The notes: generated by a model not told the origin, from the letters alone. DNA of 64,000 bases from Bog-756 sp963830165 (GCA_963830165.1 CAWHKZ010000003.1:295954-359953), one strand, 5' to 3'; positions 1 to 13,369 are shown, counted from the first letter of the stretch. Numbers and translations: made by a program.

Positions 1-1233
<1,233 letters not shown>

Positions 1234-1269
1234 CCCCGGTCGCGGCGGCCGGGGTTCCGGGGTGACCGG

Positions 1270-2517
1270 GTGAGTTCGGTCGTCCCGCTCAACTGGTACG
1301 CCGTCCTCCTGGTCGTGGCCGCCGTCTCCACCTGGGCCCTCACCTTCCCGGCCCGCCGGATCGCCGTCCAGATCGGCTACGTGGCCCAGCCGGACGACCG
1401 CAAGGTCCACCAGCGGGTGACCCCCCAGTCGGGGGGCGTGGCCATGTTCCTCGGCATGCTGGTGACCTGGGCCGTCGCCGCGTCGGTGCCCGCCCTCGAC
1501 CAGATGTTCCGCGGGTCGTCGGAGCCGCTCGGTCTGCTGCTCGCGGCGGCGGCCATCTTCGTGGTCGGCATCATCGACGACTTCCGGGACATGTCGGCGC
1601 CGGCCAAGGTGGCCGGGCAGGTCCTGGCGGCCAGCATCCTGTACTTCCTGGGCGTCACCTGGTTCCAGTTCAAGGTGCCGCTCGCCGGCTTCCTCCTGCT
1701 CTCGCCCGAGTGGACGCCCCTGCTGACCGCGCTGTGGGTCATCGCCATCACCAACGCCGTCAACCTGATCGACGGGCTCGACGGCCTGGCCGCCGGGGTG
1801 GTCGCCATCGCCTCGGGGGCCCTGGCCGTCTACGGGCTCCACCTGCAGCACCTGGGCAATCTGCCGAGTGACAACATCGGCCCGCTGATCGCCGTGGTGA
1901 CCTGCGGCATCTGCCTCGGCTTCCTGCCCCACAACTTCCACCCGGCCAAGATCTTCATGGGCGACGGCGGGGCGCTGCTGCTCGGGCTGCTGATGGCGGC
2001 CTCGACCATGCTGATCGGGGGCCGGTCGGCGGGCGCGGTCGGCAGCGTGGCGGCCCGCAGCGGGCAGACCTACTTCTTCTTCGCCCCCCTGTTCATCCCG
2101 TTCTTCATCCTCGGGGTGCCCATCGTGGACATGGCCTTCGCCTTCGTGCGGCGCACGGCCAACCGCACCGGCTTCTCCACCCCGGACAAGAACCACCTCC
2201 ACCACCGGCTGCTCCGCCTGGGCCACGGCCATCGCCGCAGCGTCCTCATCCTGTGGGCCTGGACCGTGCTGCTGTCCGGCCTGGTCCTCTTCCCCCTGTA
2301 CGTGTCCAGCGTGAACGCCTTCATCCCCTTCGGCGTCCTGGCCCTCGGGGTGATCCTGTTCACGCTCTTCCACCCGTCGCTGCGGCGCAACGCCGAGCCG
2401 GACGGGACCGGGGGCCCGGCCGAGGCCCCGTCGGGACCCACTCCCGAGCTCCCCGTTCCCTCGATCGGCGACACGCCGGTGGAGGTGGCGGCCGGCGCGC
2501 TCGACGCGCCCTCCTGA
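1270..2517 (+). CDS. WecA/MraY-family undecaprenyl-phosphate sugar-1-phosphate transferase
   Basis: Polytopic membrane enzyme (415 aa, about 11 hydrophobic segments) that transfers a sugar-1-phosphate, probably GlcNAc-1-P, to the polyprenyl phosphate carrier for cell-envelope glycan synthesis. Family motifs are in order: DDRKVHQ near residue 40, IIDDFRDM near 98, NAVNLIDGLDGLAAGV near 160, the HNFHPAKIFMGDGG loop near 217 and the HLHHRLLRLGHGH loop near 305. A polar tail of about 50 residues rich in Pro and Gly follows. The start is GTG 1270. In many actinobacteria this gene directly precedes the ATP synthase operon, as it does here. It resembles WecA/Rfe more than MraY (position next to atp, HHRLL loop), but the substrate is inferred. 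Confidence 0.9.
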   Translation: MSSVVPLNWYAVLLVVAAVSTWALTFPARRIAVQIGYVAQPDDRKVHQRVTPQSGGVAMFLGMLVTWAVAASVPALDQMFRGSSEPLGLLLAAAAIFVVGIIDDFRDMSAPAKVAGQVLAASILYFLGVTWFQFKVPLAGFLLLSPEWTPLLTALWVIAITNAVNLIDGLDGLAAGVVAIASGALAVYGLHLQHLGNLPSDNIGPLIAVVTCGICLGFLPHNFHPAKIFMGDGGALLLGLLMAASTMLIGGRSAGAVGSVAARSGQTYFFFAPLFIPFFILGVPIVDMAFAFVRRTANRTGFSTPDKNHLHHRLLRLGHGHRRSVLILWAWTVLLSGLVLFPLYVSSVNAFIPFGVLALGVILFTLFHPSLRRNAEPDGTGGPAEAPSGPTPELPVPSIGDTPVEVAAGALDAPS

Positions 2518-2578
2518 CCTGGGCCGCCGCACCCGGACACAATGGTTTCCGCGCCGTGAACAGCATGTTTCGGGCGTT

Positions 2579-2608
2579 TTGCCGGGTGGAGCGGAAAAGT
2601 GCGATGAT
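2579..2608 (+). promoter_or_regulatory. Possible promoter of the ATP synthase operon
   Basis: The 273-nt gap before atpZ has no convincing gene. TTGCCG (2579-2584) and GATGAT (2603-2608) are 18 nt apart and could act as -35 and -10 elements. A short CCCCT/AGGGG hairpin at about 2635-2648 would lie in the leader. The match to consensus is weak. Confidence 0.25.
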
Positions 2609-2790
2609 GCGCCACGTGAATTGCAGGCTTTCCACCCCTTCAGAGGGGCCCGCACCGACGGGTCGCGGCGTCTGCCTGCCCTCCTTCGCCGACGACGCCC
2701 GGACGACCTCCAGCTCGTCCCCTGCGTGACCCCGGAATCCACTCGTGACGCCTCCCCTCCCCACATCGACTGACGCGGTCCGGCCCCGAG

Positions 2791-3057
2791 ATGGACGATC
2801 CCACCCCGACGCCGGGAGCGGACGGTCAGGAGCCGGAGCACCGCTGGGCGCCGGCGGACCGTCGCCTGTCGCCGGGGGCCATGGCCTTCCTGGGGCTCGG
2901 GATCTCGATCGGGCTGTGCCTGGCGTTGTCCGTGGGAGCCGGACTGGCCCTCGACGCCGTCACCCACGACTCACCGGCGTTCCTGCTGGCCGGGCTGGCC
3001 GTCGGGGTCGCGCTGGCCGTGGGGATGGCCATCGCCACCGTGCGGAAGTACCTGTGA
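2791..3057 (+). CDS. AtpZ/AtpI-like small membrane protein of the ATP synthase operon
   Basis: 88-aa protein with a polar N-terminus of about 30 residues rich in Pro, Asp and Glu, followed by two hydrophobic helices (about residues 32-52 and 62-82). Size, two-helix topology and position as first gene of the atp operon match AtpZ/AtpI-type accessory proteins, which help c-ring assembly or ion supply. ATG 2791 is used. There is no catalytic motif, so the assignment depends on context. The next gene begins 28 nt downstream. Confidence 0.6.
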   Translation: MDDPTPTPGADGQEPEHRWAPADRRLSPGAMAFLGLGISIGLCLALSVGAGLALDAVTHDSPAFLLAGLAVGVALAVGMAIATVRKYL

Positions 3058-3085
3058 CCTCCGCCATGGGACCGGGGGACTGACC

Positions 3086-3583
3086 GTGTTCGCCCACTTC
3101 TCGCTGCCCAACGTGGGCGACGTGGCCCGTCGCACCACGGCCGCCGCGCTCGTCCTCGGGGCGGCCGCGCTGGTCGCCGGCCTCTCCTTCAGCTACCTGC
3201 TGGTGGGCGTGGGCGCCTGCATCGGCCTGGCCATGGGTCTGGTCAACTTCCGCCTCGTCGGCGTGTCCGTCGACAAGGTCACGGCCATGGACGTCGACAA
3301 CCCGAAGCGCCCGTTGGCCGTCAACACGCTCGGGCGCATGGGCATCATCACGGTGGTCGCCCTGGGCCTGTGCTTCGTGTCCAAGCCGCTCGGCTTCGGC
3401 GTGCTCGGCGGCCTGGCCGCCTTCCAGATCCTCCTGATCGCCAACGTGGCCCGCTCGATGGCCAAGGCGGGCCCGATGACCTCGGTCGACGACGTCATCA
3501 ACGCCAACGTGGTCGACGACAACGAGCCTGTGGTGTCGCCCGCCGCCATCGAGTCCGCCGACGACACCCACGGAGGTGCCTGA
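3086..3583 (+). CDS. atpI: ATP synthase subunit I-like membrane protein
   Basis: 165-aa protein with four predicted transmembrane helices (about residues 19-37, 39-58, 84-103 and 105-125) and an acidic cytoplasmic tail. It starts at GTG 3086 and ends 5 nt before atpB. AtpI proteins are poorly conserved four-helix proteins thought to act in c-ring assembly and Mg2+ or ion handling. Topology and position support that role; sequence alone would not. Confidence 0.65.
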   Translation: MFAHFSLPNVGDVARRTTAAALVLGAAALVAGLSFSYLLVGVGACIGLAMGLVNFRLVGVSVDKVTAMDVDNPKRPLAVNTLGRMGIITVVALGLCFVSKPLGFGVLGGLAAFQILLIANVARSMAKAGPMTSVDDVINANVVDDNEPVVSPAAIESADDTHGGA

Positions 3584-3588
3584 CCACA

Positions 3589-4374
3589 ATGGGTTCCAGC
3601 CTGTTGACCCCTCTGGTGGGAATCGACATCACGGTGGGCAACCACCTCCAGACCCACATCTTCGGGTTGACCATCGATCTGGACATCGTCTGGGCGACCT
3701 GCATCGCCGGACTGGTCGTCATCACGCTCGGCCTGATCCTGCGCTCGAAGGCCACGAGCGGGGTGCCGGGCAAGTTCCAGCTGGCCTGGGAGCTGATCGT
3801 GGGTGCCGTCCAGACCCAGGTCGACGACTCCATCGGGCCCCGGGGCGCCCAGGTCGTGCCGTTGGCGGTCACCCTGTTCGTCTTCATCTTCACCTGCAAC
3901 CTCTTCGAGGCGCTGGGGATCGGGTCGCCGATCGACTTCCTGCCCGCCCCGACCAGCGACATCAACCTGCCGCTGGCCATGGCCCTCTACGTGATCGTGA
4001 TGGTCCATCGGGCCGCCATCAAGAACCGGGGGTTCGGGGGCTACGTCAAGCACTACTTCGCCCAGCCCTTCCCGGCCAAGCTCTTCTTCGTCAACGCCTT
4101 CATGAACATCATCGAGGAGCTGGTGAAGCCGGTCACCCTCACGCTGCGTCTGTTCGGCAACCTGTTCGCCGGCGGCCTGATGCTGGCCCTGCTGGCCGCG
4201 CTGGTGGACTGGAAGTTCGGCACCTACGGCGTCATCGGCGGGGTGCTGTCGACCATCTTCACCGTGGTCTGGAAGCTCTTCGACATGGCCATCGGTGCCA
4301 TCCAGGCGTTCATCTTCGCCCTCCTCACCATCCTCTACTTCGACACCGCGATGGCCCCCGACGAGGCCCACTGA
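3589..4374 (+). CDS. atpB: ATP synthase Fo subunit a
   Basis: 261-aa membrane subunit that forms the proton half-channels against the c-ring. The essential arginine sits in the motif TLTLRLFGNLFAGG near residue 185, and a second conserved stretch, ALYVIVMVH, lies in the middle helices. The frame is open far upstream, but ATG 3589 is chosen because GGAGG (3571-3575) lies just upstream and the protein then has normal length. It follows the subunit I gene by 5 nt, so the two are translationally linked. Confidence 0.97.
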   Translation: MGSSLLTPLVGIDITVGNHLQTHIFGLTIDLDIVWATCIAGLVVITLGLILRSKATSGVPGKFQLAWELIVGAVQTQVDDSIGPRGAQVVPLAVTLFVFIFTCNLFEALGIGSPIDFLPAPTSDINLPLAMALYVIVMVHRAAIKNRGFGGYVKHYFAQPFPAKLFFVNAFMNIIEELVKPVTLTLRLFGNLFAGGLMLALLAALVDWKFGTYGVIGGVLSTIFTVVWKLFDMAIGAIQAFIFALLTILYFDTAMAPDEAH

Positions 4375-4436
4375 GTCCCGCCGGGCCCATCGCACCCGAC
4401 CGTTCCACCCACCACCTCAACAAAGGAGCAGTTCCC

Positions 4437-4703
4437 ATGGCAGCAACTCCGGTCGATTACACCAGCGCAATCAAGACGGCCGGCGGCCTCATCGGCGCCG
4501 GCCTGGCCCTCGGCGGCGGCGCCGTCGGTGCCTCCATCGGTGACGGCCTGGCCGGTAGCCAGACGATCGCCGGCGTGGCCCGCCAGCCCGAGGCCCAGGG
4601 TCGCCTGACGACCATCATGTTCCTGACCGTCGGCCTCTGCGAGGCGGCCTACTTCATCAACCTGGTGTTCGCCGCGCTGTTCGTCTTCTCGCTGGGCAAG
4701 TGA
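4437..4703 (+). CDS. atpE: ATP synthase Fo subunit c
   Basis: 88-aa hairpin proteolipid. Helix 1 carries the glycine-rich packing stretch GAGLALGGGAVGASIGDG, the polar loop is ARQPE, and helix 2 carries the ion-binding glutamate in VGLCEAAYF. ATG 4437 is preceded by AAGGAG. The residues around the glutamate lack the Ser-Thr pair of sodium-specific c subunits, so proton coupling is expected. Confidence 0.97.
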   Translation: MAATPVDYTSAIKTAGGLIGAGLALGGGAVGASIGDGLAGSQTIAGVARQPEAQGRLTTIMFLTVGLCEAAYFINLVFAALFVFSLGK

Positions 4704-4799
4704 GCCCCGCCCGACCGGGCCACCCCACCGCCGGCCTCCGCACCGGCACCGGCGGGACGCCCACGGGCACCATCGACCGACTGACCAAGGATGACGACC

Positions 4800-5339
4800 A
4801 TGCCTATCGCCACCAGTAACTTCCTCGTCCCCAACGGGACGTTCATCGTGGTCCTGATCGCGTTCATCATCGTGCTGACCGTGATCACGAAGTACGTGCT
4901 GCCGCCGCTCAACGCCGCGCTCACCGAGCGCCAGGAGCAGATCCGCGGCGAGCTCGAGGCGGCGGACAAGGCCAAGGCCGACGCCGAGGAGGCCGACGCC
5001 GAGCGCCGAGCCGTGCTCGAGCAGGCCCGCGGGCAGGCACGCGACATCGTCTCCCAGGCCCAGACGACGGCCGACCAGATCATCACCGGAGCCACCGCCG
5101 AGGGCCAGGCCATCCACGACCGGATCGTGGCCGCGGCCGACGCGGAGGTCACCGTGGCCCGGCAGGCCGCCGTCGAGCAGGTGACCGCCCGGGTGGGCGA
5201 GATCGTCATGGCCGCCGCCGAGCGGGTCATCGGTCGGGAGATCAACGCCGCCGACCACCAGGACCTCATCGACGAGGCCATCGCCGCCGTGCGGGCCGAG
5301 AACACGGGAGCCACGGCCGCCGCCGGAGGCGCCCGGTGA
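4800..5339 (+). CDS. atpF: ATP synthase Fo subunit b
   Basis: About 179-aa peripheral stalk subunit: one N-terminal transmembrane helix (about residues 12-34) followed by a long charged, Ala/Glu/Arg-rich coiled coil that reaches F1. ATG 4800 is preferred over the in-frame ATG 4791 because the AAGG at 4787-4790 is correctly spaced only from the later start; the earlier one would add three residues. The stop overlaps the start of atpH (GTGA). Confidence 0.95.
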   Translation: MPIATSNFLVPNGTFIVVLIAFIIVLTVITKYVLPPLNAALTERQEQIRGELEAADKAKADAEEADAERRAVLEQARGQARDIVSQAQTTADQIITGATAEGQAIHDRIVAAADAEVTVARQAAVEQVTARVGEIVMAAAERVIGREINAADHQDLIDEAIAAVRAENTGATAAAGGAR

Positions 5340-6278
5340 ACCCTGCCCTCCAGGGCTACCTGGCCGCCATGGAGGAGTCGCTGTCCGCGGACGGCGCCCT
5401 GGACGACGCCGGCGCGGAGCTGCACGTCTTCGCCGATGTCGTCGAGGGCAACAACGAGCTGCTCCTGGCCGTCAACGACGGGTCCGTCCCCGTGTCGGCT
5501 CGTCGCGCCCTGCTCGACGCCCTGCTGGCCGGCAAGGTGCGACCCGAGGTCGGGCGGCTCGTCCACCAGGCCGTGGCCGTGGTCCCGGCCGGCGAGCTGG
5601 TGACCTCGTTCCGATGGATGGGCAGCCGGCTGATCCACGTCGCCGTCCGGACGGACACCGCCGACGAGCCGGCCACCGAGGACGTCCTCGGGCGGCTCGG
5701 CTCCCGCAACCGGGTGTCGGGCTACGCCGCCGCCGTCTTCGAGGGGTGCACGGTCGCCGAGCTCGAGGAGATCGAGGACCAGCTCTTCCGCTTCGCCCGG
5801 ACGGTCGAGACCAACCGGCCGCTGCGCCACGCCCTCGGCGACCGCGACCTGCCGGTCGCCGTGCGCCAGGAGGTCATCGTCCGCCTCCTCGAGGGCAAGG
5901 CCCTGCCGGCCACCGTGCGGCTCGCCTCCTACGCCACCCGGGGTGGGCGGGCCCGCGACATCGTGGCCACGCTCGACACGCTCGTCGAGGACGCCGCCAA
6001 GGCCCGGGGCTGGCGGGTCGCCCGCGTGGCCGCCGCCGACGCCGTGGACGACGCCCAGCAGCGCGACCTCTCGGACGCGCTGGCCCAGCTGACCGGCAAT
6101 CCGGTCGACCTGCAGGTGACCGTGGAGCCCGAGCTGCTCGGCGGCGTGGTCGTCCAGGTGGGCGACCTGCTGGTGGACTCCAGCACCCGCCACCGCCTCG
6201 AGGAGCTGAGGGAGCACGTCCTCGCCTCCGAGGAGGCCTACCGGATTCCAGGAACCCCAACACGAAGGGAAGCAACCG

Positions 6279-6286
<8 letters not shown>
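5336..6286 (+). CDS. atpH: ATP synthase subunit delta, long actinobacterial form
   Basis: 316-aa OSCP/delta subunit that joins the peripheral stalk to the top of F1. It is much longer than the roughly 180 aa of Proteobacteria because the N-terminal helical domain is present twice: residues about 25-85 (LLLAVNDGSVPVSARR and LLAGKV) and about 140-205 (LRHALGDRDLPVAVRQ and LLEGKA). The C-terminal domain has the typical ELLGGVVVQVGDLLVDSS. Streptomyces delta has the same duplication. GTG 5336 overlaps the atpF stop, and the end overlaps the start of atpA by 8 nt. Confidence 0.93.
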
Positions 6287-7802
<1,516 letters not shown>

Positions 7803-7805
7803 CCG

Positions 7806-8787
7806 ATGGCAGGTGGCCAGGAGCGCATCCTCCGTCGACGGATCCGGAGCATCAGGTCGACGCAGAAGATCACCAAGGCGATGGAGCTCATCGCCGCGTC
7901 GCAGATCGTGCGCGCCCAGGGTCGCATCGCCGCGTCCAAGCCCTACCAACAGGGCATGGCCCGCATCGTGCTGGAGACCGCCCTCGGCGATCCCGACCGC
8001 CGCGGGCCGACTGCTCGGCACGCCCGAGGACGTCTCGCGGGTGCTGGTGCTGAGCGTGGTCGCCGACCGCGGCCTGTGCGGCGGCTACAACACGTCCGTG
8101 TTCCGGGCCACCGAGCGCCTGCTGGCCTCCCAGGCCTCGGACGGCATCGAGTCCCGGCTGGTGACGGTTGGCAGGAAGGCCCAGGGCTACTTCCGCTTCC
8201 GCGGCCAGGACGTCGAGCGCTCCTTCATCGGGATGAGCGAGCGCCCGAGCTTCGCCGACGCCCGCGACGTGGCCGCCGCCGCGGTGACCCCGTTCGTGAA
8301 CGGCGAGGTCGACCAGGTCCTGATCGTCTCGACCCGCTTCATCAGCGCCGGCAGCCAGCGGGTCGAGGTGCGCCAGCTCCTCCCGCTCGTCGACCCCCGG
8401 GCCGAGGAGCAGAAGGCCGACCACGAGCACGAGAACGGGGTCAGCCGCAACATCGCCCCCCACGAGGACGCCGCCAAGGTCGGCTACACCGAGTTCGAGC
8501 CCGACGCCGCCAAGCTGCTCGTCGACCTCGCCCCCCGGGCCGCCGAGACCGAGATCTTCGCCGCCCTGTTGGAGGCCTCGGCCGCCGAGCTGACCGCCCG
8601 CCAGCGGGCCATGGCCGCCGCCACCGAAAACGCCGGCGAGCTCATCAAGAAGTACTCACGGATCATGAACCGGGCCCGCCAGGACACCATCACCACCGAG
8701 ATCATGGAGATCGTCGGCGGTGCCGAGGCGCTGCGGGCCGGGGCCGAGGGTGACGAGGGCGGCCTCGTCATCGAGACGAGGGTCTGA
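7806..8787 (+). CDS. atpG: ATP synthase F1 subunit gamma, one frame break
   Basis: Central rotor shaft of F1. The N-terminus is canonical (RIRSIRSTQKITKAMELIAAS), and the C-terminus is canonical in another frame (RQDTITTEIMEIVGGAEAL). The frames join at the GGG run 8004-8006; removing one G gives DRRGRLLGTPED and a normal 326-aa protein. The gene is essential and lies inside an otherwise intact operon, so an extra base from sequencing or assembly is much more likely than a true mutation. It starts 3 nt after atpA. Confidence 0.93.
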
Positions 8788-8860
8788 CCGTGACCGCCGC
8801 CGCACCGACCGCCGTATCCACCCCCGCAGGACCAGCCGACCGCAAGGGAGCCCGACGCTC

Positions 8861-10306
<1,446 letters not shown>

Positions 10307-10321
10307 CCGGGATCCGCGCCC

Positions 10322-10825
10322 ATGGCCGACGACTCGCTCTTCCAGATCAACCTGGTCACCCCCGAGCGCATCCTGCTGCGCGGGATGGCCACCGAGGTGG
10401 TCCTCCGCACCGGCGAGGGTGACATCACCTTCCTGGCCGGCCACACCCCGCTCGTGGGCTCGGTCCAGCCCGGCGTGGTCCGCGTGGCCCGGCCCGAGGG
10501 CGACGACGTCCGCGTGGCCGTCCACGGTGGCTTCACCCAGGTGGAGCAAGGTGTCGAGTTCGACGGCGAGGGCGACGGCGCCACCGGCACCCGCGTGACC
10601 CTGCTGATCGGCGTGGCCGAGCTGGCCGAGGAGATCGACGTCGAGCGGGCCCGGGCGGCCCTCGAGGCCGGCGAGGCCCGGGTCGCCGAGCTGGGCGGCT
10701 CCGCCGGCCGTGCGCCGGCCGAGGGCGAGGAGATCGACCCCGAGCTGGTCGAGGCCGAGGCCGCCGTGCGCCGTGCCCAGGTGCGCCTCGAAGCGGTCGA
10801 CGCCTCCGCGGCCACGACCGCCTGA
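10322..10825 (+). CDS. atpC: ATP synthase F1 subunit epsilon
   Basis: 167-aa subunit of the rotor base: an N-terminal beta sandwich (residues about 1-88, with the conserved GDITFLAGHTPLVGSVQPG) and a C-terminal helical hairpin rich in Ala, Glu and Arg (about residues 95-160). It is longer than the usual 120-140 aa because of the extended acidic helical part. It lies 15 nt after atpD and closes the operon. Confidence 0.95.
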   Translation: MADDSLFQINLVTPERILLRGMATEVVLRTGEGDITFLAGHTPLVGSVQPGVVRVARPEGDDVRVAVHGGFTQVEQGVEFDGEGDGATGTRVTLLIGVAELAEEIDVERARAALEAGEARVAELGGSAGRAPAEGEEIDPELVEAEAAVRRAQVRLEAVDASAATTA

Positions 10826-10834
10826 CCGGACACG

Positions 10835-10851
10835 GCCGCCCGTCGGGCGGC
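10835..10851. terminator. GC-rich hairpin between the convergent atpC and glpX genes
   Basis: Perfect inverted repeat GCCGCCC-GTC-GGGCGGC located 10 nt after the atpC stop and 20 nt after the glpX stop. It has no U-tract, as is common in high-GC actinobacteria. It could terminate transcription from both sides. Confidence 0.6.
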
Positions 10852-10871
10852 TGCCGCTCGGGTGGCGCGGG

Positions 10872-11867
10872 TCAGCCGAACTCTATGGCGCTGTACTCCG
10901 ACAGCTTGTGGAGCGGGTGGCGGGCGTCGATGAGCCGGACGGTGCCGGACTTGGACCGCATGACCAGTGACTGGGTGTTGGCCCCGAACTCGTCGTAGCG
11001 GACGCCCTGGAGCAGCTCGCCGTCGGTGATCCCGGTTGCGGCGAAGAAGCAGTTGTCGCCCTTCACCAGGTCGTCGGTCGTCAGCACGGCGTCGAGGTCG
11101 TAGCCGAGGTCGAGGGCCGCCCGCTTCTCGGCCTCGTCCCTGGTGTACAGCCGTCCCTGGATCTCGCCCCCCATCGACTTGAGCGCCGCCGCGGCGATCA
11201 CCCCCTCGGGCGTGCCGCCGACGCCGACCAGCAGGTCGACGCCAGTGTCGGGCCAGGAGGTGGCGATGGCGCCGGCCACGTCGCCGTCGGTGATGAGGCG
11301 GATCCTCGCCCCGGTGCTCCGCACGTCGGCGATCAGCTCGTCGTGACGGGGCCGGTCCAGGATGACCACGGTCAGGTCGCGCACCGACGTGCCCTTGGCC
11401 TTGGCCACGGCGTCGAGGTTGTCGCGGATGGGCCGGGTGATGTCGATGGCCCCCACGGCCCGGGGCCCCACGGCCAGCTTCTCCATGTAGACGCAGGGTC
11501 CCGGATCGAACATCGAGCCCTCCTCGGACACGGCGATCACGGCCAGTGCCCCACCCCGGCCCAGGGCCGTCGACGTGGTGCCGTCGATCGGGTCCACGGC
11601 GATGTCGGCCTTCGGCGGGCTGCCGTCGCCGATCCGCTCGCCGTTGAAGAGCATCGGGGCGTCGTCCTTCTCGCCCTCGCCGATGACGACCACGCCGTCC
11701 ATGGCGATCGACGAGAGCACGACCCGCATGGCGTTGACGGCGGCACCGTCGGCCCCGTTCTTGTCGCCGCGGCCCATCCACCGGGACGCGGCCAGGGCCG
11801 AGGCCTCGGTGACCCGGACGAGTTCCATGGCCAGATTGCGGTCGGGTGCCTGCGGAGTGGCGTTCAC
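10872..11867 (-). CDS. glpX: Class II fructose-1,6-bisphosphatase
   Basis: 331-aa gluconeogenic phosphatase. Metal and substrate motifs are GEGEKDDAPMLFNGE near residue 60, AVDPIDGTTSTALG near 84 and the later GVGGTPEGVIAAAALK. The frame is open upstream to 12122, but GTG 11867 gives the length of the E. coli enzyme (336 aa) and sits 8 nt after a TATCGT element. It points toward the ATP synthase operon and is divergent from murA. GlpX is the sole FBPase in many actinobacteria. Confidence 0.93.
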   Translation of the reverse strand: MNATPQAPDRNLAMELVRVTEASALAASRWMGRGDKNGADGAAVNAMRVVLSSIAMDGVVVIGEGEKDDAPMLFNGERIGDGSPPKADIAVDPIDGTTSTALGRGGALAVIAVSEEGSMFDPGPCVYMEKLAVGPRAVGAIDITRPIRDNLDAVAKAKGTSVRDLTVVILDRPRHDELIADVRSTGARIRLITDGDVAGAIATSWPDTGVDLLVGVGGTPEGVIAAAALKSMGGEIQGRLYTRDEAEKRAALDLGYDLDAVLTTDDLVKGDNCFFAATGITDGELLQGVRYDEFGANTQSLVMRSKSGTVRLIDARHPLHKLSEYSAIEFG

Positions 11868-11875
11868 GCCCACCG

Positions 11876-11881
11876 ACGATA
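11876..11881 (-). promoter_or_regulatory. -10 element of glpX, leaderless type
   Basis: TATCGT on the reverse strand, 8 nt before the GTG start, so the transcript would begin at or near the start codon. Confidence 0.45.
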
Positions 11882-12024
11882 GTTCCTGGCACCGGGGCCG
11901 AAGGACCCGACGCGACGCCGGCGGGTCCCCGGGGGCGACTATCCTTACCCGGCCCGATCCCCGGTGGGGGGCCTGCCGGGTCGCCGACGGCCCGGTATCT
12001 CCGGAGCGGGGGGTGCCGAGCGGC

Positions 12025-12030
12025 CATACT
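12025..12030 (+). promoter_or_regulatory. -10 element of murA, leaderless type
   Basis: CATACT ends 6 nt before GTG 12037. No Shine-Dalgarno sequence is seen before the start. Confidence 0.4.
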
Positions 12031-12036
12031 GGTGCG

Positions 12037-13317
12037 GTGGACCGCATCGTCGTCACCCCTGGCGGGCCGCTGTCGGGCACGGTCCGGGCCGGCGGCGCCA
12101 AGAACTCCGTCCTCAAGCTCATGGCCGCCTGCCTGCTGGCCGAGGGCGATCACGTCCTGACCAACGTCCCCCGCATCTCGGACGTCGACATCATGGCCGA
12201 GGTCCTCGAGTCCATGGGGGCGACGGTGACCCGGGGCGGGCGCCCGGACGAGCTGGTGGTGTCCACACCGGCCGACCTGGTCCCCGAGGCCCCCTACGAG
12301 CTGGTGGAGAAGATGCGGGCCTCGGTGGTCGTCCTCGGGCCCCTCCTGACCCGCTGCGGCTGGGCCCGGGTGTCCATGCCCGGGGGCGACGACTTCGGGC
12401 CCCGTCCGATCGACATGCACCTGCGGGCGCTCGAGTCCCTGGGCGTCGAGTTCACCTCCGCCCACGGCAACGTCGAGGGCCGGGTGTCCTCGAGCGTGGG
12501 CGGGTCGCCCCGCCTCGTCGGGAACCGGGTGGTCCTCGAGTACCCGAGCCACACCGGCACCGACAACGTGCTGATGGCGGCCGTGCTGGCCAAGGGCACC
12601 ACCGTCATCGAGAACGCCGCCCGTGAGCCCGAGGTGCGGGACCTGGCCGACTTCCTCAACGCCATGGGGGCCCGCATCACCGGGGCGGGCACGTCGCGCA
12701 TCGAGGTCGAGGGCGTCGACCGGCTCGAGCCGGCGACGCACGCCGTCATCCCCGACCGGTTGGTGGTGGCCACCTTCCTGGTGGCCGCCGGCCTCACCGG
12801 GGGCGAGGTGACGGTGGAGGACGGCCGCCCGGAGCACATGGACATGCTGCTGCGGAAGCTGACGGCCACCGGCATGGAGATCTCCTTCGAGCCCGACGGC
12901 CTGCGGGCCTGCGCCGCCGGGGTGGGGCGGCTGCAGTCGACCGACGTGGCCACCCTGCCCTACCCGGGCTTCGCCACCGACTACAAGCCGCTCGTCGTCA
13001 CCCTGCTGACCGTCACCGAGGGCGTGGGCATCGTCACCGAGAACCTGTTCTTCGGTCGCTTCCGCTACGTCGAGGAGCTGCGCCGCATGGGCGCCGACAT
13101 CCGCACCGAGGGCCACCACGCCGTGGTCCGCGGCGTCGGGCGCCTGTCCGGGGCCCCCGTGCGGGCCCACGACGTGCGGGCCGGGGCGGCCCTGGTACTG
13201 GCCGGGCTGGTGGCCGACGGCGAGACGGTCATCTGCGACGCCCACCACGTCGACCGCGGCTACGAGGACCTGGACGGCAAGCTCGTGAGCCTCGGCGCCA
13301 AGGTCGTCCGGGACTGA
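12037..13317 (+). CDS. murA: UDP-N-acetylglucosamine 1-carboxyvinyltransferase with Asp for the catalytic Cys
   Basis: 426-aa enzyme of the first committed step of peptidoglycan synthesis (enolpyruvyl transfer from PEP to UDP-GlcNAc). The N-terminus has GGAKNSVLKLMAA with the conserved Lys-Asn. The active-site loop reads VSMPGGDDFGPRPIDMH; residue 118 is Asp where E. coli MurA has Cys115. The same Cys-to-Asp change in mycobacterial and chlamydial MurA gives fosfomycin insensitivity, so intrinsic resistance is expected. GTG 12037 is chosen because the protein begins at the conserved DRIVVTPGGPLSG, although the frame is open further upstream. Confidence 0.96.
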   Translation: MDRIVVTPGGPLSGTVRAGGAKNSVLKLMAACLLAEGDHVLTNVPRISDVDIMAEVLESMGATVTRGGRPDELVVSTPADLVPEAPYELVEKMRASVVVLGPLLTRCGWARVSMPGGDDFGPRPIDMHLRALESLGVEFTSAHGNVEGRVSSSVGGSPRLVGNRVVLEYPSHTGTDNVLMAAVLAKGTTVIENAAREPEVRDLADFLNAMGARITGAGTSRIEVEGVDRLEPATHAVIPDRLVVATFLVAAGLTGGEVTVEDGRPEHMDMLLRKLTATGMEISFEPDGLRACAAGVGRLQSTDVATLPYPGFATDYKPLVVTLLTVTEGVGIVTENLFFGRFRYVEELRRMGADIRTEGHHAVVRGVGRLSGAPVRAHDVRAGAALVLAGLVADGETVICDAHHVDRGYEDLDGKLVSLGAKVVRD

Positions 13318-13363
13318 CCGGGCGAGCACCCGGCCGGGTCTGACACCCCGACCGCCGCCCGGA

Positions 13364-13369
13364 TACGCT
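13364..13369 (+). promoter_or_regulatory. -10 element of meaB, leaderless type
   Basis: TACGCT ends 9 nt before ATG 13379, with no Shine-Dalgarno sequence in between. Confidence 0.45.

Noticed and set aside
4437..4703. Sodium-coupled c-ring
   Set aside because: The residues around the ion-binding Glu lack the Ser-Thr pair and the helix-1 Gln typical of sodium-binding c subunits.
8004..8006. Programmed +1 frameshifting in atpG (and the other frame breaks)
   Set aside because: No stop codon or slippery CUU-UGA-like context lies at any joint, the sites share no motif beyond short G or C runs, and the genes are not known for recoding.
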